A DNA stretch of 64,000 nt from Clostridiales bacterium. GTDB lineage: Bacteria; Bacillota; Clostridia; Peptostreptococcales; Anaerovoracaceae. Location of the stretch: assembly GCA_009911365.1 (NCBI GenBank), contig QXXF01000001.1, positions 337,606 through 401,605 of the forward strand. Direction: 5' to 3'. Shown one piece after another: positions 53,637 to 61,073 of the stretch. The first letter of the stretch is position 1; each line of letters opens with the position of its first letter. Position numbers and translations under genes: made by a program. The notes beneath the pieces are model-generated. The model searched no databases, was not told the origin of the DNA, and saw only the letters and a list, made by a program, of their open reading frames with translations.

Positions 53637-53840
53637 TTATTCCTCATCATTCACAAATACGCCTTTTCTCAGCTCCAGCAAGTATGCGATCAAACAGATC
53701 GGACCTGAAAGTACCATGATAATAACGGTACCAATCAGCAAGGCCCCTGGCGCACATAACATACATACGATCATCAATACTACCGAGACAAGAACAAGCA
53801 CCGCACATATGTTTCCCCAATTTCTTTTTTCATTTGACAT
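53637..53840 (-). CDS. small two-span membrane protein next to the symporter
   Basis: 67 residues, two hydrophobic spans (~12-33 and ~36-54), charged ends. Its ATG, with GGAGGG upstream, lies 11 bases inside the end of the symporter gene, so translation is coupled. Other sodium/solute symporters come with such small partners (for instance the YhdT-PanF pair), so this is probably an accessory subunit. Confidence 0.7.
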   Translation of the reverse strand: MSNEKRNWGNICAVLVLVSVVLMIVCMLCAPGALLIGTVIIMVLSGPICLIAYLLELRKGVFVNDEE

Positions 53841-55284
53841 CTTCTGTCCCTCCTTCCGCTGCGCCGCCTTTCACGGAATTCTGTGTCGCATTACAAACGA
53901 TAAAATACACAATTAGGCTGAACACCCATGTAGCTGCACTGGATGGAATACCCATAGGCGCATTTAAGGCAAATTGCCATATGGCGTAAAAAATCACTGA
54001 CAGGATAATCGTGATGAGGCCTCCCATTGGCGTCTTCTTCTTGTAGAAAAATCCACCGAGGATTGGGACGAAGAATACCGCAACCTGAAAACCTCCGATA
54101 ATCGTCCATGCGTTTCCAATCCCATTTCGCCAGAACCAAGAACCGCATATTACAAAGATTCCAAGGGCCACGATCATGATTCTGCTGCCCTTTAGGATAT
54201 TTTGATCACTCAAATCAGGCTTGAACAAATCTTTAAAAATGTTCTTCACTAAGATCCCACCTGTAATAAGGAATTCTGCGCTGACCGTTGACATGACAGC
54301 AGCAATCAAGGATGCGACGAATAATCCTCTTGCTCCAGTTGGAAGCACACTAAATACAGTTGCCCAGAAACCCTCTGATGGACTTGCCGCATCAGGATGC
54401 ATAATGGAAGCCGCCATGCCTACAATGACCATTGCGGCACTAAAGATCCCGCCTATCATCAATACAAGGGAATAAGCTGTTCTGATCTCGCTTTCGCCTT
54501 TCGCTGCTCCAAACCTTTGATAGGACTGCGCGTTAACGTACATGGATGCTGCTGAAATAATATATCCGAAGGCTGTTCCCACGGTCTGATGTCCAAACAA
54601 ATTCAGTTTTTCTGGATCACTAGCCGAAACAGCGTCATAAAATTCCGCTCCGCCTCCAAAATGAGAGAAAATTCCCCAGATCACAACACCCGCCGACACT
54701 GTCATAACCGCGAACTGAATCAAGTCAGTCACAGCTAGCGCCCACATGCCTGCGAGGGCCGTATATACGACAATGGCCGCGCCGGCGATAATCATGGTAA
54801 TCCAGATTGGTGCGCCGGAAACCATATGTAACACTTCTCCAACTGCGAAAAGCAAAGCGCAACAATATAATTGCGAAGCAACCGGACCAATAGCCGCCAA
54901 TACTCCTGATGATTTGTTGTAAAAATATCGAATCATATCCGGTAATGTCATAACATAATCAGGGAGTTTGTTTCTAGTCAGCGGTCCAATCCAGATCGCC
55001 AAAGGCAATCGCAGCAACGATGATGGAATAACATAAAATGTTACAATGGACAGCCCAACCGTTCCACCGAGTTCTCCCAATCCAACAATTGTCCAGGAGT
55101 CGTACCACCCCGCCGCCGCCACGCCGATCAACACCGGGACAGTCAATCTTCTTCCGGCAACAAAAAAGCTTTTAAAATTCTTGCTTGCTCTGCGATGCAT
55201 CACGAACCCTACGCTCATTACGCCGATAAAATAGAGCACTAATACTGCCCAATCCGCGATGCCCCATAATTCTTTGAAGTCCAT
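53830..55284 (-). CDS. sodium:solute symporter (SSS family)
   Basis: 484 residues, about 13 membrane spans, AAGGAGG site. The opening ADWAVLVLYFIGVMSVGF, then RRASKNFKSFFVAGRRL, and AAGWYDSWTIVGLGELGG are typical of the SSS family, which drives uptake of amino acids, vitamins, sugars or organic acids with Na+. Substrate unknown; operon partners suggest a carboxylate with a beta-amino or similar group. Second gene of the sigma-54 operon. Confidence 0.9.
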   Translation of the reverse strand: MDFKELWGIADWAVLVLYFIGVMSVGFVMHRRASKNFKSFFVAGRRLTVPVLIGVAAAGWYDSWTIVGLGELGGTVGLSIVTFYVIPSSLLRLPLAIWIGPLTRNKLPDYVMTLPDMIRYFYNKSSGVLAAIGPVASQLYCCALLFAVGEVLHMVSGAPIWITMIIAGAAIVVYTALAGMWALAVTDLIQFAVMTVSAGVVIWGIFSHFGGGAEFYDAVSASDPEKLNLFGHQTVGTAFGYIISAASMYVNAQSYQRFGAAKGESEIRTAYSLVLMIGGIFSAAMVIVGMAASIMHPDAASPSEGFWATVFSVLPTGARGLFVASLIAAVMSTVSAEFLITGGILVKNIFKDLFKPDLSDQNILKGSRIMIVALGIFVICGSWFWRNGIGNAWTIIGGFQVAVFFVPILGGFFYKKKTPMGGLITIILSVIFYAIWQFALNAPMGIPSSAATWVFSLIVYFIVCNATQNSVKGGAAEGGTEDVK

Positions 55285-55300
55285 ACTTACCTCCTTCTCT

Positions 55301-55891
55301 TCAGATATTGAGCCGCACTTTCAATCCACTGATGTGTTCATTTTCTGTAGCAAAATTATCTTTATAGGCATATTTCGTATATGTTTGCCCACGGCACGCA
55401 AGTGTCAGTTCAATTGCCTCCCTATAGAAAAATCGCTTGGATGACAGGGTCACGTCGGGAATCGAGTACAAACTTCGCCTCAGGTATTGCCATTTGGCAC
55501 ATTCGATACTCTCACTCACTGCGTCATGTTCTGAGCACTTAGGTTCAAGTAATTTGCTTTTGACATTTGTGATTCTTGATTCTTGCAAAGCCAAATCCTC
55601 GTACAAGTCAAAGTGAAAAGCGTGTTTTTCATTCATGTCATAAACAACGCCTATTTGCCCCGCTTTCCCTAAGAGTTTGGGTTTTGGCTCCAATTTACCC
55701 TTTCTGCCAGTTTCGTAATCAAGAATCATGAACAAATATGGAACTAGTACGTTTTCGGTTTTCAGCAAATCGTATTTAAAAGGACAAAAAAGCCCAAATA
55801 ATTTGGGATGTATCTGTTTCATTTTTAGATCAAGAGCAACGCTATCCTCCTTTACATTTTGTGTTTTAACAATCTTTCCTGTTGACATCAT
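55301..55891 (-). CDS. hypothetical protein, first gene of the sigma-54 operon
   Basis: 196 residues, no signal peptide or membrane span; GGAGGG upstream of a double ATG. It has a CPFKYDLLKTENVLVPYLFM stretch and several Cys (CSEH, ECAKW, LACRG). I do not recognise a family. Its place between the sigma-54 promoter and the symporter ties it to the same substrate; roles as an enzyme or as a binding/sensing protein are both open. Confidence 0.8.
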   Translation of the reverse strand: MMSTGKIVKTQNVKEDSVALDLKMKQIHPKLFGLFCPFKYDLLKTENVLVPYLFMILDYETGRKGKLEPKPKLLGKAGQIGVVYDMNEKHAFHFDLYEDLALQESRITNVKSKLLEPKCSEHDAVSESIECAKWQYLRRSLYSIPDVTLSSKRFFYREAIELTLACRGQTYTKYAYKDNFATENEHISGLKVRLNI

Positions 55892-55952
55892 CTTGTCCCT
55901 CCAATCAAGTCGCTGTAACCATCAAGTAATGTAACTGACACTCTTATATAAC

Positions 55953-55967
55953 GCAATTTCCATGCCA
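55953..55967 (-). promoter_or_regulatory. sigma-54 (-24/-12) promoter
   Basis: On the minus strand TGGCATGGAAATTGC matches TGGCACG-N4-TTGC, with the invariant GG and GC exactly 10 bases apart. It lies ~60 bases before the first gene of the symporter/CoA-transferase operon; a sigma-54 activator gene ends the same cluster. Confidence 0.8.
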
Positions 55968-56121
55968 CCCCATTTTCCCGTGGCGCAAACTCTCACGTTA
56001 CTTCGCTTCTATATTTTTCTATTTTTTAAAATATATTTCATATTTTGAGACTTCATATAATGTTTTGCCTCTTCTATTTTGGGGTAATTATTTGCTGCGT
56101 TCTTCATTTGGGAGAAAAAAA

Positions 56122-56156
56122 TTGCAGACCGGAAACAATGTTTCCAATCTGCAATT
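56122..56156. promoter_or_regulatory. large inverted repeat, possible activator site or terminator
   Basis: ATTGCAGA and TCTGCAAT flank GGAAAC and GTTTCC, with short mismatches. It is ~155-190 bases upstream of the sigma-54 promoter, the right distance for an enhancer site; T-poor flanks argue against, but do not exclude, a terminator. From 56160 to 56526 no trustworthy gene is seen, only a startless open frame at ~56355-56475 on the minus strand. Confidence 0.4.
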
Positions 56157-56526
56157 AAGAGAAAATTCTTATTATGTTGTTTATTTTACTGTGTTTTGAC
56201 GCAAACATGGGCTGGCTTTTTGAACCAGTAATTTGCGGATTCACCGCATTTTTTCCAGTGTCATGATAAATTAAGAGTTTTCCGCAATAATTTTTTTGAT
56301 ATTGAGCAGATATAAAAACGTGCATCCGCCATGTTTGCTCTAGAAATCAATGACACGCTAAAACCGCCCAATCAATTGCATACCAAAGGCCACTGCCTCT
56401 TCCGTTTTCAGATAGGGCAATCTCCCCCACCGTTTTTATCAGAATTTTATCGTAAAAGCAACGCTTGTTCTGTGTTTACGATGTGGTCTTGCGTTCTTTA
56501 AATTGGAAGGCGTCAAATCATGTGGT

Positions 56527-56859
56527 CTAATCTCTCAGATTTTTTAGCGCATCGGGGTTATTTGAGATCACCATCCCAACAATCTGACATTTTTCTAGAT
56601 CCGAGCAGTCGCCACATGTAGCCACACCTTTTTTCAATGCACACTGACGAATACCACAAAGGCTATCACAGTACACGGTTTTCATCCCATCCACACGACA
56701 GCCTTCACAGTTGATATGTTCTGGCAGAATGGGAGCGTTATTTAGCTCAGCCCATTGTTTTGCGGTTTTTTCACGCAACGCTTGGTCATCATTCACTGTC
56801 GCAAGATACGCGTCGCATTTTTCACAGTCTAGCCCGCAGTACGCAATCATATCTTTCAT
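56527..56859 (-). CDS. DUF3795 cysteine-rich protein
   Basis: 110 residues from MKDMIAYCGLDCEKC; AAGGTG upstream, and the longer frame would start close to the -10 box. Many cysteines in pairs (CGLDCEKCDAY, NCEGC, CDSLCGIRQC, CGDCSDLEKC), as in DUF3795, presumably binding zinc or an iron-sulfur cluster; function unknown. Single gene with its own promoter. Confidence 0.85.
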   Translation of the reverse strand: MKDMIAYCGLDCEKCDAYLATVNDDQALREKTAKQWAELNNAPILPEHINCEGCRVDGMKTVYCDSLCGIRQCALKKGVATCGDCSDLEKCQIVGMVISNNPDALKNLRD

Positions 56860-56899
56860 AGTTATGCACCTTCGATTGATCCACTTGCCGTTTGTCACC

Positions 56900-56928
56900 A
56901 TTATATCACGTACCCTCCATGCTCACAA
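56900..56928 (-). promoter_or_regulatory. promoter of the DUF3795 gene
   Basis: Minus strand TTGTGA (56923-56928), 17-base spacer, TATAAT (56900-56905). A near copy of this ~55-base region, promoter included, occurs at 58597-58655. Confidence 0.8.
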
Positions 56929-57035
56929 TTTCGTATTTCTCCGCAATACCGCAACATATTTTATTGCGTTTCCTATTATATTTTCTGTAAATCTCCTTCA
57001 ATCCCGCAGTTGCTTTTCATTTACATTTGTTGTAA

Positions 57036-57530
57036 TTACCATATATGCTTGCATTGCATTATCACTCTGTCAATGCGCCTGCGAAAGCGGCCTCTTTTGT
57101 CATCATCTAAAATTAAACCTGCGATCGACGCGACTTTTTCGACAACCTGATATATATTTAAATCATCTGTATATATCTTCGTTTCTGTTATATGATTATC
57201 AAACGCTTTGATACATCTATCAATCTGTTGAGCTCCCCATGACCTTTTGCTTTCAAACCTTGGCGCAAGTCTTTTCAAAAGAGTTTTTTTACTTGCGTAC
57301 AAAATAAAGCGCTTTATCTGGTGCCTTACGGATATCGGCTGGATAATTTCATTATAATATTGTTCATTCGTTATCGTCATCGGCACAATAATATGTCCAT
57401 TGTAATTCTCCGAGATATAATTTATCATACTGACATTAAAATCACGCCACATCGGATAATCTTGAAAGTCGCTTTTCTTTATGTTTCCGGGAATATTATC
57501 ACGGATGAAAAACCCATTAAAAACAAAATT
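57036..57530 (-). pseudogene. TmrB-like P-loop protein missing its N-terminus
   Basis: An open frame from 57530 (before it, a stop) reads NFVFNGFFIRDNIPGN, then DFQDYPMWRDFNVSMINYI and continues to the usual C-terminus. This matches tunicamycin-resistance TmrB-like ATPases except that the first ~25-30 residues with the Walker A loop are absent; the first ATG in frame (57452) would start even later. Hence probably inactive. 57541-57771 shows nothing recognisable. Confidence 0.6.
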
Positions 57531-57771
57531 TTAGAGTTGAAGGGAAGAAATGAATCCACGATGTTATCTTTCGGTGCGCAGACGGGCCTAAATTGCGTTT
57601 TCATTTCTTTGAACCCGTTGAGTAGGCTGATGGCAGCGGGGTTAAATCAGGAAAAGAAGGGTTTGAACCCGCTTGCACACAACGACCAGAGAGATCTAAC
57701 CATTGTTGGGCATGGCATGAATATGAAAAGAAAACTTGGAATTTTCCAACCGATCCTCAATGGGCATAAAA

Positions 57772-58446
57772 TTATTTTGTGATTTCTATACTTTCATCCG
57801 CAGTTCCTGGATCTTTTTGAATGACCGTGTAAAGGAACGTTTTATGTTCAACTATATCTTCGCCATAAGATTTTTCATAACTAAATCTAGGAACCTGTTG
57901 AAATTGTGAAACCGCGATATAATCTGAAATAATAAAAATTCCAAATAGCACAATGCCGCACCCAACAACGCCCCATATTCGTAGGCTTCTTTTTACAAAT
58001 GCGAATTTCATTCTAAAATAAGCTCCCATGGTTAATATACCTCCACCCATAATCGCATAAATACTTCCCCAACTACTTTCATTGGGAAATATGGCAAAAG
58101 CGGAAATCATAATAAATACGCCAAATATCACGAGGAGAACACTTACTGTTTTCCTTTTCTTCGTGTCAAACTGGTTTTTGCTATATTCCACCATTTTAAT
58201 CGCGGTCTCTTTCGTTCCTTCATTCATTTTCTCACCTTTTCTTTCTCCATCAATGATCTCAGGTATGCTAGCTTGATAGAATTCAGATAGTTCAACCAAC
58301 AAACTGATATCTGGCATATTGCTTCCCGTTTCCCATCTGGATACTGTTCTGCTGGATACATTCAATGTTTCCGCTAACGCTTCCTGGGTTATGTTTTTTT
58401 CTTTTCGTAGCGCTTTCAAAAACTGACCTACCTTTTTCTGATCCAT
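57772..58446 (-). CDS. XRE-family regulator with membrane tail
   Basis: 224 residues. Residues 1-65 form a Cro/C1 helix-turn-helix (ITQEALAETLNVSSRTVSRWETG); after a linker, residues ~100-180 hold three to four membrane spans. A membrane-tethered repressor of this kind commonly senses envelope stress and controls a neighbouring transporter. It is divergent from the ABC cluster at 58793, and an inverted repeat lies in its promoter region. GGAGGAGG site. Confidence 0.88.
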   Translation of the reverse strand: MDQKKVGQFLKALRKEKNITQEALAETLNVSSRTVSRWETGSNMPDISLLVELSEFYQASIPEIIDGERKGEKMNEGTKETAIKMVEYSKNQFDTKKRKTVSVLLVIFGVFIMISAFAIFPNESSWGSIYAIMGGGILTMGAYFRMKFAFVKRSLRIWGVVGCGIVLFGIFIISDYIAVSQFQQVPRFSYEKSYGEDIVEHKTFLYTVIQKDPGTADESIEITK

Positions 58447-58486
58447 TCACTCCTCCTCCTTTGTTTAACACAGTATGTCAAAAGTT

Positions 58487-58512
58487 CACTTATTTCCACG
58501 ACATAAAGTGAG
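58487..58512. promoter_or_regulatory. inverted repeat upstream of the XRE gene
   Basis: TCACTT (58487-58492) and AAGTGA (58507-58512), 14-base spacer, 41 bases before the XRE start: a candidate operator for autoregulation. Confidence 0.4.
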
Positions 58513-58620
58513 AAAATGCCGTGTTTTCAGACCCGACACACTTGTCTAGGCCTAAAATTGATGCGCTACTGATATATCCAGCCCTAAAACTTCCGATTGA
58601 CCCACTTGCCCTTTGTCATC

Positions 58621-58649
58621 ATTATACCACTGGTCCATCATGTTCACAA
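58621..58649 (-). promoter_or_regulatory. orphan promoter, duplicate of the DUF3795 promoter
   Basis: TTGTGA (58644-58649), 17 bases, TATAAT (58621-58626), with flanking ~55 bases matching 56874-56930. No DUF3795 reading frame follows on the minus strand, so it is either a relic or drives an unknown short RNA towards the XRE gene. Confidence 0.5.
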
Positions 58650-58708
58650 TTCAAGGCTTCTTCGCTTGGTCCATCCCCTTGTATCCGCGGCAAGCCGCTG
58701 ACCGCTTA

Positions 58709-58737
58709 TTGACTTTCAACCGATTAGGCTATATAAT
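58709..58737 (+). promoter_or_regulatory. promoter of the ABC cluster
   Basis: TTGACT (58709-58714), 17-base spacer, TATAAT (58732-58737), ~55 bases before the permease start. Confidence 0.75.
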
Positions 58738-58792
58738 ATATTCATAAAATTCTGACATTTGCTGCGCAATTATCAATCAGGAGGTGCTCTCA

Positions 58793-60217
58793 TTGAACAA
58801 ATACCTGTCTGTGATTTTCTTATACAACAGGGCGAGCCATAAAAAAGTCCTGCTGATCGTGGGAGCCATTCCGCTATGCTTTCTGGCTATTTTTTTATTG
58901 AAAACCGGCGATCCCCGTGAGGCTGGATCCTACATGCTCATGGAACGGGCTTTCGGAGGAGCGTGGGCCATCCTGCCGCTTGTTGCTGCGAATCTGTTGG
59001 GGCTGCTGTCCGTGGCAAATTCCTTGAACGGAAGAAAAGCTTCGAAAGCGGCTTGTTCGACCACCGGATACACTATGAGAAGGCTGCGCCTGTCACCGCT
59101 TTCCGCTTACCTAACGATTTTTGTTTACTATCTCGCCGTGATCCTCATATTCTGGGGCGTGGCCATCGTTTCTTTATATGCGATTGGAAAGATGGGGCTG
59201 ACCATGGCGGGAGCTACGGGCCTTGACACCAAGCTGGCGTTAGGCCTCTTGAGAACGGAAATCGGACACGCTTTGATCCCCATGGCGCATCCAACGGCGA
59301 TCGCTTTCAACGTGGCCTGCGCACTGGCTTTAGCGGGCGAATGCGCCAGGGCCTGTTATTTGCGTTGGCACAACGGAACGCCGTCAGCGGGAGTGGCGGT
59401 AGTGATCGTTCCTATGTTCATCGTTTGGGCTTATGCGCCGGAAAATAGTTACGTGCTGGTAGCCATTCTCATCATCGTCCTTTATGCTGCGCTTTCCTTG
59501 GGGGACGTGATTTCCAGGGAGAAACGCCCTAAAGGCGATCCCTTCAAGGTCAACAAATACGATGGGATCGTGGATTTGGACAGCATGGAAGATGACGAGG
59601 CGTGTCTTGAAGTGAATCGTCTAACTGAAACCCATGACGCATTGTCCTCTGAAATGTCTCTGCTGTGGCGGTACGGCAGGATTGAGGAAAAAAGCAGGAG
59701 GAACGGGTCCCAAAAGATGGATCTGGGTCGGCTGAGACGCAGATTCATGCCGCTGGGGATCAATTTGGAAAAAGCCAACTTTTTCTTTGGAGCGTGCGTT
59801 ACCATAGGTGTCATTGAGCATATGGTATTCTATGGAAACTATTTGATGAGACTCCGGGAAATCAAGAACAGCGTCACAGGGATCACCATAGATTCCGGCA
59901 TGAACATGCCTTACTTCTGGGATCTTGAGGCGCATGCGTATTACGGATACTTGATCGGCATTTTACTGGCCCTCTTTCTTCAGGCCTATTGGAATCACGA
60001 ATACTACAATAAAAAGACCAAGAGCGTGTACGTCATGAAGCGTCTGCCTGACAGAAAAGAGTACGCAAGAACCATTTGGGTGGCACCCATCATGCAGGCG
60101 GTTTTCATAGTCATGATCATGGCAGCGCAAACCGTGCTCGATTTCTGTCTGTATGCTTTTGTGACACCAGAAGTCGCACTTCATGCGGATTATCTATCGC
60201 ACATTTTACCATTTTAA
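58793..60217 (+). CDS. ABC-transporter-associated membrane protein
   Basis: 474 residues starting with TTG, which is 8 bases after AGGAGG; the GTG at 58784 overlaps that site. About 10-11 hydrophobic spans with an ABC-2-permease-like layout and a ~100-residue cytoplasmic loop rich in charge (DSMEDDEACLEV...). No permease family match is certain, but the gene is followed by an ABC ATPase and a large exported protein in one operon. Substrate unknown. Confidence 0.75.
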   Translation: MNKYLSVIFLYNRASHKKVLLIVGAIPLCFLAIFLLKTGDPREAGSYMLMERAFGGAWAILPLVAANLLGLLSVANSLNGRKASKAACSTTGYTMRRLRLSPLSAYLTIFVYYLAVILIFWGVAIVSLYAIGKMGLTMAGATGLDTKLALGLLRTEIGHALIPMAHPTAIAFNVACALALAGECARACYLRWHNGTPSAGVAVVIVPMFIVWAYAPENSYVLVAILIIVLYAALSLGDVISREKRPKGDPFKVNKYDGIVDLDSMEDDEACLEVNRLTETHDALSSEMSLLWRYGRIEEKSRRNGSQKMDLGRLRRRFMPLGINLEKANFFFGACVTIGVIEHMVFYGNYLMRLREIKNSVTGITIDSGMNMPYFWDLEAHAYYGYLIGILLALFLQAYWNHEYYNKKTKSVYVMKRLPDRKEYARTIWVAPIMQAVFIVMIMAAQTVLDFCLYAFVTPEVALHADYLSHILPF

Positions 60218-60222
60218 CGACT

Positions 60223-60303
60223 AGCGCCTGGCCGCTCTCTTGCGCTCGCGGGGCGCTAAAGCATAAGGTCCGCCTAGCCAAATCTTCGATTTGGGGCCGG
60301 ACC
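60223..60303 (+). other. two hairpins between permease and ATPase genes
   Basis: AGCGCC...GGCGCT (60223-60257), then a strong compound stem GGTCCG...CGGACC enclosing CCAAATC-TTC-GATTTGG (60267-60303), ending 4 bases before the ATPase's AGGAGG. They could tune the ATPase level or protect RNA ends. Confidence 0.6.
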
Positions 60304-60319
60304 ATTAGGAGGATGGAAT

Positions 60320-61042
60320 ATGATTGAGGTTAGAAACGTGTCTAAAAGATATAAGGAAAAGGTGGCTCTTTCAAATTGCAACGTTCAAATCCCAAAAGGG
60401 CAGGTCATCGGGCTCTTTGGCGCGAATGGAGCTGGTAAAACCACCTTGATGAAATGCGTCATGGGCTTTCTTACCTTTGAGGGTGAGATCACTTTGGATG
60501 GGAAAAAGATAGACGGAAGCAACATTTCTAAGTTGTCTTTCGCCACTGGAGACCATTCTTTCTTTCCGTCCATCACAGCGGATGACCACAAGTGGTTTTA
60601 CAAGGCGCAGTTTCCTATGTTCAATGAAAAAAGGTACGATGCACTGATGGAATTCTTTGAATTGTCCGCCAAGAAGAAAATCAGTGAATTCAGTTTGGGG
60701 CAGCAAAACCAATTCGAGGTAGTGCTGGCCATCAGCCAAGGGGCGGAATACATCTTCATGGACGAGCCATTTGCCGGCAACGACGTGTTCAACAGGGAAG
60801 ACTTTTATGAAGTTTTGGTGAGTGTCTTGAACGAGAATGAAACGGTGATCATTTCCACCCATTTGATTGAGGAAATCGCTGACTACATCGATAGGGCGAT
60901 TCTCATTAGAAAAAGCGAGATCATAGACGATTTAAGCGTGAAAGACATAGAAGGATCTGGCAGATCGTTGATCGAAATCATCAAGGAAAAATATGATTAC
61001 AGAGCAGATCGTATCAGAAAAGCCGTGGATCAAATGAAATGA
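60320..61042 (+). CDS. ABC transporter ATP-binding protein
   Basis: 240 residues. Walker A GANGAGKTT (~residue 34), Q-loop region TGDHSFFPSI, signature as FSLGQQNQFEV (LGQQ instead of LSGGQ), Walker B YIFMDEPFAGND, and switch His in ISTHLIEE. All catalytic residues are present. Most like the drug/antibiotic-export ABC subfamily. Ribosome site AGGAGG. It partners the upstream membrane protein; the downstream 595-residue protein may be an external component. Confidence 0.93.
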   Translation: MIEVRNVSKRYKEKVALSNCNVQIPKGQVIGLFGANGAGKTTLMKCVMGFLTFEGEITLDGKKIDGSNISKLSFATGDHSFFPSITADDHKWFYKAQFPMFNEKRYDALMEFFELSAKKKISEFSLGQQNQFEVVLAISQGAEYIFMDEPFAGNDVFNREDFYEVLVSVLNENETVIISTHLIEEIADYIDRAILIRKSEIIDDLSVKDIEGSGRSLIEIIKEKYDYRADRIRKAVDQMK

Positions 61043-61073
61043 AGCCGCAAGAAGGAAAGGAGGGCCATGGATC

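Noticed and set aside
57321-57782. 153-codon plus-strand frame
   Set aside because: Half lies antisense to the TmrB-like remnant and the rest has no family resemblance; no convincing start.
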